Positions 55,005 through 64,000 of a DNA stretch of 64,000 nt are shown in pieces; the stretch's first letter is position 1; every line of letters begins with the position of its first letter. The stretch is from Atopsyche davidsoni (taxonomy: Eukaryota > Arthropoda > Insecta > Trichoptera > Hydrobiosidae). Position numbers and translations under genes: made by a program. Where the stretch lies: contig JAILWY010000009.1 in assembly GCA_022113835.1 (NCBI GenBank), positions 1,153,501 to 1,217,500 on the forward strand, written 5' to 3'. Below the pieces are notes generated by a model. That model made no database searches. It had not been told where the DNA came from and was given only the letters and a program-made list of their open reading frames with translations.

Positions 55005-58000
55005 AGCAACAACAGCAGTTCCAGCAGACATAAAGTGGCAAAATACAGTGAAAAAAATTACGGGTTATTTTAATTAACATCGACATCACGATCTTTATAG
55101 TTTTTACGATGATGTTGAAAAATAAAATCTTTGTTAATATCTTCATTGGGTTGAATTTGGTTGTACTGCTAGTAAGTTTATAGAATAGTGTCTAGCAAAG
55201 GTCATTCACGCTCGGTAGATCCAACTGGCATTTCAGAGAGGTCATTTACATGAAAGTACACAAAAGAAGCGATGTTTTATTTGAAATTACTTTACTGTCA
55301 TTTTATATGATATACTTTTAAGCATTTTTTTTCAGTAAATTATAAATCCAATATCCAATATTAACAGAATAATTTTTTTTATCGTAAGTGCGGTATTGGG
55401 AAAAAAAACTCTTGTTCTTGCTTTTAAAAAAAAAAATATTTTTAAGTTTAAACGAAATTTAAATAAATTAAGAAAATAAATAATATATATTGCTACCTGC
55501 AATATTCTCTATTATTAAATTTGAAATAAATACTGTTTTTATGAGTTATTTATTTAATGTTTAACACGATGAAACTTGAAAAATATTAATAATAATTAAT
55601 TTATAAAATATACATTACTAATATAGTTTTCTATTGGAATATTATTCATAACTAATTAACATAAATAGTTTCATATCGTAGGAAAATAGCATATCCATCA
55701 ATACGTCCAAATTATTTATAAATTATTTAAAAAACATATTTTGTATACTCAACTCCCATATATCATGAATTTATCTTTATCGTAACGAAAATTCAGAATG
55801 GTCTAAATTGAAAAACTTCATATTTAATTATTTAGGAAATTAAAATTATTTTTGTTTGCGAATATTTTCTCTTTTTAATGACTATTTTTAGACTAATCGT
55901 TGAGTAATATGAAAAAAAGGCCGATTTACCCACAAAAAAATCGTGGTCTCCAACCAATTCGCCACTTATATTTGCTATCCGAAAATTTTACAAAACGAAA
56001 AACCAAACCTAATTTATAAATTACTTCATAAACGAAGTACGAAAAATAAAAAAAAACTTGATAAAAACAAATCCCACAGCGAATTTCCCACACAGGCGCC
56101 ACCGAAAGATTCAATCAAAAAAGTTACGCGAGCAAAGAGAATCGAGTGAAAATTGAAAATAAAAATTACTGCGATCGAAATATCCAATATTCGAATTTAA
56201 ATTATTAAACAGGAGGCCGCGGAAAGCTTCTCCGGTACAGGTGAGGTTACCTGCCGGTTGAGTTGCCACGCGGGCCGAGCCGGTCTGGGAATATCGATCG
56301 CACGCGCCCCTTGCTCTATTAGGCAGTAGGCAAATCGCCCAGAACGTTCAACTTTTTAATCGGACTGATTTAATACTTAAGATGGAGAATCGAGTCCCTG
56401 GCCGTATTTATTGTCGAAGTCCACCGGGGCAATTCTGCGCAGAAGTTCCGCTAAGGAAATTGTCCAATCTCCTGGCGCCGGGATGCCTAGGATATATGGA
56501 AGTACGCGACACACCCTTCATACAATGGACTTCATGTTTCTATATGTAATAAATTTTATAAATAATACTGACTTTTAATCTGGCTACACAAGAAGCGACA
56601 CAACTTACAAACTAAACGGTAGCTAGCCAATAGCGTACTATGTTCACATCAAAAAGCATTTTTTAAAAAACACCCAAAATAAGAAACTGCTCATGGTTCA
56701 AAATCCAATAATAATAGTAAAAAAAAAATTCACGTAATGACATATTATTTATAAAATTAATAAGTCATTTTTGTTTTTGTTCTGATTGTTATATACGAAG
56801 AAAACTATTAATATATTTTGTTATAAAAATAAAGTAAATAACTATCTATTTTTTATTTAATAGTCGATTACTATTCGTTATCTAATTGCCAGCTTGGAAT
56901 AATCAATTCGAATTCATATTACTTATTAACCATGTATTATTCACTGCTGCTATGGTTGAATAAGTTATTTAGTAACTAAATAATTCATACGTCCATTAAA
57001 TATAATTAATTGATAATTTGATCTAACATGTAATTAATTATTACGGCTTCGTTATAATTCGTAAGTCGTCTGGAGAAGCCGACGCTTCCATTTCAACAAC
57101 TTTTATTTTAAAAACGTATCTAAAGAACCAAAACAGTCTCTCCCTTGTTTCAAACTCTTTTTGCATATATATGTTTCTATAATATTATGAGGAAAACTCA
57201 ATAGTAGGTAGCGAGAAGGTTATTTGATCAAATTCAAAATAAAATTAGGAGCTCTTTATAACGTATCAAAGATATTCATTTAATTATTGACGATTGATGG
57301 AAAGGTATAATTTATGTTGTATAAAGTTACCCCGCGTTCCAAGTTGCCCCCTTCTACTCCACTTAAAAAGGTTCTCGATACTTATCCAATAATATAAAAT
57401 TGTAAAGAGCGTGAGATGTATTAGAGAGTTTTATTAAATGGACCGAGCTCTGTCGCTCAGTGCGACACTCTGTTCATCGAATAGGGTCATTAAATTGCAA
57501 TGAAATGGAAGAGGCATATCAAATCGATTACAGAGAGGAGCTCGAATGAAAACGACCGAAAAAAAACCATTCAAGCAGCATGAGTATAGAAAAACAGAAA
57601 ATTTGAAATATTTATTTTTAGAAATCATATTTTTTTATGTAACATGTACATATGGAAGTAATTTTGAGCTTCAGCGTATTGATTCAGGAAGATCAATAGG
57701 TAAAAAATGCGAGCTTAAAATAAGATTTGAGCTCGATATATATGGCTTCTGTTTTTCGTTTATTTCATGACCACGCCGAGGAGTCCATTGCCACACTATT
57801 ATATGATAGTAACGAAAATGCAGGTGGACAAACTGCAATTTGAATTCACAGGTAGTTATTGCAGTGACCAGTTTGGTAAGTCTATGCAAATTTCAAATTG
57901 AATATTTGTTAAGATCGTTTTGTAAACTCTATAAAATTTGTTCTTTGTTCTAGGAAATTTATTTTTTCAAAATTATTATCATCAATCAATTTAACTTGTA

Positions 58001-59485
58001 TAATTATAACTATTACAAAAAAGGTATCAATATTCCTCAAACTCGATCTACAGATTTAGAAACGTGAGAATCAAAATATACCTACCCCCTGTTGTTCAAC
58101 AAGGGTACCTAGTTGTTGTTAGACGGTTAAGTTGGGAGAGGTTCAACGTGTGGTCAACAACAAATCATAAATTAATAAAACAAAAACTTTCAGGCTGAAT
58201 AAATTTTCAGAGTGTTGTCGAAAGTCATTAGCAATCAGGTGTACGGGATCGTTATCGGTGTCCTTGGTCAAGGGTCATTTGAGAGGCACTACAACCCCGA
58301 GGGGTGAAGGCCGGCTGGGGGTGTAGCCGCCGGAACTGTCCGTAGCTAGCCTGCGACGTGACACAAAGACATTTCACACCCTCATAAAATTCATCCATCA
58401 ACAAATGACAAGTGGATGTTCCTGAACAAGTATATACGAAATATTTTAATGTGTATATAATTATATTTAAATATTTATATATTCAAACATTTAAATTCAA
58501 CTTGTATTTAAGTATAGATATCCATCTGGCCATTTCATGATTAATCTTTTAAGTAATACTATTTGATTGAGTTAAATAAACACAAGCGTGTGTAAAGGTA
58601 ATAAATGCAAATTTTATGATAATAATTTGTATGATGCGTGATATCATATCTAATGATGCTTTAAAATTAAACCAGTTAGGGTTATCTATTCTTTTGAGTT
58701 TGGAAAAAATGCATTAATTAAGAATATATTATCAGCAATCGAATTCCAATCAGATAACCTGTGGTCGACAAATAAACGAGCTAACCACTGCATCGAGAAG
58801 TAGTGCAGGATTTATATTAGTATAGCACAAATATCGATTTGGATTTGAATTATTGCAGATTATCCGCAGTTTCACGAAAGCACTGCAGTACTTGGCATGC
58901 CAGAAGCTGTACATTGTACATTCACGCAGTTCAGTACATCGCGGCACTGAAAACACCCGCTACCTATTCAATTTACGAGAGCATAAATCCACGTGCAATA
59001 GAGCGGCGGCGCCTTCATCCCCCAGGGCGGACCATCAGCGCAGCCGCGGCGTGTCGTTTAGCGGGCACGAAAGAGACGGGATTGTCATTTGCATCAGAAA
59101 ACTGCACGTGCAAAATGCTGAAAATCTGTCGCCGGAAGTAAATAACGGCATACGACCTTCGAGCATTCCGGGTGAGGGCAGAAGGCGGCGGCGCGGGGCT
59201 CGCACGTGTGCCGCGACAATGCGCCGAGCACTGCTGGAGATTTATTGGAGAATTCGAACAGCGCGAATGAGATTCAGTGGAAATGGTGAAAAAAGAAATG
59301 TTCTTTTTGTCTGCAATACTGAGAAGTCAACTGGCTACAAATGGGGTAGACATATATTTGATTTGTGAACTTGTTTAGGTAGAGACATGTGATTATTCAT
59401 GCGACGATTCAGTTTTGGTATTGGCGACACCGTCAGAGAACACAAGAGCAGAATCTTTGAGAAAACAACTAAGATCTATCTAGTC

Positions 59486-59943
59486 AAGTGATTCTCAAAG
59501 TGGTCCCGGCGGACCCCAGGGGGTCCCCGGGATCATTCAGGGGGTCCTTAGAAAATTAAAATCGATTTGGGGGTCCCTGAACAACGTCAGGGGGTCCGCG
59601 TAAGATTTAATATAAAATAAAAAAATTGTGACACATTTTTATTAATATGGAAGTTAAAATAAATAATAATGAATACATTATTATTAGTGATTTTTACGTC
59701 CTAAGTAAAATATAAATATAGACAGGTGCATAAAATACAAGTAATAACAGGCATAGCGGTGAGTCAGGTAGGTTAATACAGGAACGCAATAAAGTCGATA
59801 CTTGCACCAACTAGTGTATAATATGAATTTATGTATTTTTTCACCCAGGGTCCATGGGCAAGTTTTGACTATGAAAGGGGGTCCGTGGGCAAGTTTTGAC
59901 CATGAAAAAGGGTCTGTGGGCCAAAAGAGCTTGAGAGCCACTA
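59486..59943 (-). mobile_element. Non-autonomous hAT element, copy 2
   Basis: Same family as 34267-34684 but in the opposite orientation; internal sequence matches along the length. A perfect 8-bp duplication, ATCTAGTC, flanks it (59478-59485 and 59944-59951). Ends AAGTGATTCTC and the complement of TAGTGGCTCTC. Length 458 bp, about 40 bp longer than copy 1, partly from an extra repeat of the GGGGGTCCGTGGGCAAG region. Confidence 0.9.
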
Positions 59944-59951
59944 ATCTAGTC

Positions 59952-60853
59952 GTTAACGAGTAAATCGTTTAATCGTATATTTTAATATACTGCAAAAAAA
60001 TCTGATTCAAGCTACAGAAACAATAGTAAGAGCCACCCCACCTTGACAAAGTACTTCCAGAGCACATGCCTCCACAATTATTGTTTTCCCTCCATAATAT
60101 TGTTTTTTTCTTTTTGTAACAATTTTACAGATATAAAAATAAAACATTAATTATCCTGTTTAGGAAAGCACATAAGTAAAGTAGAAAAACAACTTTTTTT
60201 TTTTAATGTGTTTAAAATATTGTGTACGTATGTTTTGTGTTTGGAAAAAACTTTTCTACACTTATCATTAATTACGAACAGAGCTTAACAAAAGCAAAGC
60301 ACACGTTTTTGTTTTATTAAATGCTAGGCTTCTTAAGTTCCAGAATAAAGCAAATGATTATAACATAATAACAAATGTAGACGCTTGTACCGAATAGTAG
60401 TTGGCAGGGTTTATTAAATTATTCCAGTACAATTAAGCAAATTATTAATACACAGATAGAATCAACACAGCCGAAGGAGGGAGCTGGGGGAAGAAACCAC
60501 GGGGAGGGGAACGCGAATCCAATTTATTCCCTATAGCGGCGCTGTCTTCATTAGGCTCGTATCAGATCACATGTTGCGTAATAACTCATATCGCAAACGC
60601 ATACACTTCGCAGGTCCATAACCCACATTCACGAGTCACAGCACTTCCGTTCGGTATCAACTTCAGCGGGGTTCCACGCTAAATATCAGAATGCTATTAT
60701 ATAATATTCTGACATAGATACTTTATAAAGATAACTCGTATTTGAAATTGCCAATAATGTTTCCAATGGAACGATGTTGCATCGTAAAATTCACAAAAAA
60801 AAAAAAAACTAGAGTGGAGACTAATTGTAAGCAATTGCCAGGATTTGCTTAAT
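59952..60853. other. AT-rich DNA, no gene seen
   Basis: Plain AT-rich DNA except for a GC-richer block at about 60470-60680. Confidence 0.5.
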
Positions 60854-61345
60854 CTTCATCAAGTGCCTCTCCTCAGAAGAGGTTGGCGACCATTTCACTA
60901 AGTATATGTGGCAGTATTCATAGTTTTCGTGAGTCCCCAGGTCCTTCTACACCGTAATACCTAACTAACCAATAATAACTTAAAATTGCTAAGTCTTGAA
61001 AATGAAAACCTTCCCACTCTCCCCATTGACTTGCTTGTGCATGGGTCCTATTCGGTACCCTGGGCGTGTGTAAAGGATCGGTAATGGAGTAGAGGACTTG
61101 GAATAATCGTGAAGGGATGTGCTCTGGAAGTACCATGTCGAGGGGGGGGCCTGTAGCCTGCTGCAGAAGGAATATCAGATCTTAACGCCAGTTTCGTAAG
61201 GAAAGTATTAAATAATAATGCTATTGGTTCGCAGTAATACGCAGACAAACCCGGGGACCTACTACACTATTTTACCCTTAGAAAACCATGAACATGAGCA
61301 TGTGAAATGGTCGCCAACCTCCTCTGAGGGCAGCACTTGATGAAG
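60854..61345. mobile_element. Long-TIR element (about 490 bp), complete ends
   Basis: Left end CTTCATCAAGTGC (60854) to TTGGCGACCATTTCA (to 60897) is the inverted copy of TGAAATGGTCGCCAA (from 61303) to GCACTTGATGAAG (61345). Inverted similarity continues inward into GGTTTTC and the CCGGGGACCT region, about 95 bp in all. No coding capacity, so a MITE-like DNA transposon of unassigned family. A half copy lies at 31575-31926. Confidence 0.7.
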
Positions 61346-64000
61346 AAGAAGAAAGTAATACGTTTACACGTGTCAGTTTAATACCTAGCTTCCATGTTTT
61401 CGGCTGTTATATATTTTTTGAGACACGTGAAAGTAAATCCTGTACGGCGTATCTCTTTAGACACACGTGCCCCGGCGTGTGCGGTAAGACAAACGAACAG
61501 GCACTATTTCACAATCAGATAAGATTAATTACAGAGCTGGCCGGGCCCGCGTGCCTGTACGCGCAGACGGGGCGGCGACACGGAATATTCATGAGGGCCC
61601 GGCTTATATGCAGCGACAGAGTAACGGATAGTTTGAATATAATTACGGGAGATGGAGTACATTGCAATGTCTTCCAATTAGAAGGAGATTTGTATATCAC
61701 CTGCAGAGATGTTAGCAAAGAGGAAACGATTTCTGATATTTATAATAGGAGATATTGCGTTGTGAATATATTTTATTAAAATTATTTATTTATGACACTA
61801 TAATGACATTGAAACATTCTCTACGATTCTCAGAAATTCCCTTGTTCAAAATTCCACTAGCTCTAAATCCAAGAAGAGAGCTAGACACATTAATGTAATA
61901 AGCTAAATTTATAGGGTAAATTTACAGTTCAAATTTAAGCAAATGGAGTCATATACCTTCAAAGTTCTACAAAATGGACGAGCAAATTTTTTTTTACATT
62001 TTAAAACCGTTATAATATCTCATAATAACAAGAGAGTACTAAACCATAACACTTCGAAAAAATAATAAAATCAGTTTTCAATTTGCCTTTTATACTATGT
62101 ATATCAATAATTTTTTTTTAACAATTTATATTGATCTCGTCGATTAACGAGTTTGCTTACGTTTTGGGCACACTATCCTGTATTAATTTAGGACTAGTTT
62201 TAAAGGACTAAAAAAAAAAAATTATATTTTAAAAATAAAATTACATTCTCATTTGTCTCTAAGCTCTAGCTGCATAATGTATTAAAAATATAGTTAAAAT
62301 GTGGTTTTTTGACATTATACTCCGTCAAAAAATATTTTTCTATCATGGTTGCACAGTTTTACACCTTTTGAGGCTATAAGCTCTAAAAACAACGAATTTC
62401 AAATACATGATATTGAAACCAATTTCAAAGAACAACAAATATGAATGAGAGGTTACGATCGTTTTTTGTTGGGATCACCTTAGCCATTCAAGGATTTAAA
62501 AGTGATCACAAACAAAAATTAGCGTAATATCTTAGTTTGTTGTTTAATACGATTACATATTTCATTACTGAGTCGTAACACATTACAAGACGGAAAACAA
62601 ATCGTATCACATTTCCCAGCGCGGCTCCGAGACAATACAGCCCCCTGGGGCGGCCTTATCTGCGCCGCCCACTCGCACCACGGCCGGCTGGTCTTCACGC
62701 CGGGCTGGAGGCGCGGAGCCCGACCCACTGCAGCTGCCTATGAGTCGTATTACTTACCAGGACTCCCAGAAGTCCCTCACATGAATATCCCAGAAGGACC
62801 TCACCATATATGTAGCTTAACGACAGGAACAACCACTTACAGAAAATTCAAAAAAATTGTCATTTTTATACTCCAACCTCCAATTGTTTCACCAATGATA
62901 AGTGCGCTATTTTATATAGTAAGAATATTTTAATAAAACTCATAAAACTCGTAAAATAGAATCTCTACCAAAAAGGTCGATATCATCAGACTAACCATTT
63001 ATTAAATCTACCCCTCTGCCGGTGGGGAACGTAATAATACTCGATGTCTGCGGGCACGACCATACGGAACGGAAAAATCCAAATCCGCCGAGATCGAATG
63101 AACACTCACTATATTGGATTGATTCCTAAATTATTATTTTTTTATCAATATATATGCTGGAATTTTTTGTTACAAAAGTTTATATTACAGCAAAAGGAGT
63201 TTGAGTAGAAAAAAATCGGTATTAGTGTAACAAGCAACCAGAGACTGGTTTAATTTGTAAAACTTATAATTTAAGCAATAAATATGAGTTGCTTCAAAGA
63301 GTTGGTTCAAACATTATTTTTTTAAGCGTTCACATATAAAAACAACCGTAATTTCCTAGCTATTTAGCTATTCATATTTGCCATACACGTTAAGAGCTCT
63401 GTGTGGTTGGAGGAAAATATGTTAATTATCCTTTTAATACGGGTTTGCGATTAACATAAATACACATTGAATTTGAATATGATCAAATTTGTAACCTGGG
63501 TGAAATCAATTAATGCAATGTTCATATCTCACAGTCAACTTCATTGGATGAACCATTTTTGAAATCGTTAATATTACTCGTGAGAAAAGTCTCTATAGAT
63601 CAGCAGTCTCATTACAGGGATTACACAATAATTAACACGATTTACAAGCCCACAAACCAACGAAGCCCGTCACTCTAGCGCTGTAGCCGGCGGGGCGAGG
63701 AGGTCCCTTATTGGATCGAGTATCTTTCAGCTTTGCAATACAAGAGTTAATTCGGGATAAAGCATCGCTACAAGTGACACCCAAAATCCAACTAATTTCT
63801 CCTAAAACGTCGCTCCGAAACAATTGCAGAAAATTTAATTAAAACCGCCCCCGCCCCGGCTTGCTCCCCGTTCGTTAGTATGGAGTGTGTTTGCACAGGC
63901 GGATCAGAGCCTCATGCCTGTAGCCGGTCTAAAGGGAGTCAATCCCGTTATTGGAATTTACATATTGTTGATGTCACTCTTAATGTTCCCGTGTCATGTG
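61346..64000. other. Non-coding DNA with GC-rich islands
   Basis: GC-richer blocks at about 61460-61700 (with GATAAGATTAATTAC, a GATA plus homeodomain pair), 62610-62760 (TTATCT, and a minus-strand gtaagt donor near 62745-62754), 63010-63100 and 63650-63960. AT-rich otherwise. A minus-strand acceptor with branch-like CTAAC and polypyrimidine tract sits at about 61701-61725. No protein gene recognised. Confidence 0.4.

Larger units (their letters stand above)
50721..59485. other. Non-coding DNA with GC-rich islands
   Basis: No protein gene recognised. GC-richer blocks: about 52200-52260, 52570-52960, 53930-54200 (contains TATAAATTAAG after GC-rich DNA at about 54140), 56210-56500, 57430-57545, 58230-58350 and 58850-59330 (contains ATTTGCAT). 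The rest is AT-rich. Repeats at 51985-52080, 52371-52445, 54668-54685 and 54842-55004 are listed or noted separately. Confidence 0.45.

Noticed and set aside
58853..59368. 171-codon plus-strand frame
   Set aside because: Composition changes along it, no domain or splice signals, and competing frames are open in the same GC island.
61477..61779. 100-codon plus-strand frame
   Set aside because: Starts in a GC island and ends in AT-rich DNA with no recognised motif; more likely non-coding.
62737..62752. On minus, TAATACGACTCATAGG resembles a T7 promoter lacking three bases
   Set aside because: No phage or vector context surrounds it and the three-base gap would break promoter function. Treated as chance, though a check for assembly contamination is easy.

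Overview
The window is nuclear DNA of an insect, most likely a moth or butterfly. It is AT-rich, has long repeat-littered introns, and carries piggyBac, hAT, mariner-like, Penelope-like, LINE and tRNA-SINE debris typical of insects. The order Lepidoptera is an inference from protein and repeat style, not a demonstrated fact.

Layout. 1-3258: AT-rich flank with one decayed piggyBac element that keeps both ends (1723-2731). 3259-3714: an intact single-exon gene for the ubiquitin-conjugating enzyme Ubc13 (bendless), plus strand. 3715-5314: shared 3' flank of two convergent genes. 5315-38453: the coding part of one large minus-strand gene, the X11/Mint (LIN-10) synaptic scaffold. It is rebuilt here as 18 coding exons that join in frame to 3354 nt (1117 residues): a long disordered, proline-rich N-terminal half, then one PTB domain and two PDZ domains. 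Extra exons seem to change its start, its middle and the front of its PTB domain. Its longest internal intron (22157-38268) holds transposon fossils, a 17-bp tandem array of CRE palindromes and several GC-rich islands. 38486-64000: no protein gene found. This stretch is probably the 5' intron of the same gene plus intergenic DNA. A zero-length-exon (recursive) splice site near 50700 on the minus strand argues that X11/Mint transcription starts beyond that point.

How the genes relate. Ubc13 makes K63-linked ubiquitin chains; X11/Mint is a neuronal adaptor that links membrane proteins to the synaptic trafficking machinery. They are convergent neighbours and nothing in the sequence links their functions beyond possible 3' UTR overlap.

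The most interesting points are (i) a second, divergent exon for the N-terminal part of the PTB domain, phase-compatible as a swap for the standard two-exon cassette; (ii) a phase-matched alternative first exon; (iii) a possible early-terminating proline-rich exon; (iv) the recursive splice site; and (v) the CRE array. No wholly new system was found.
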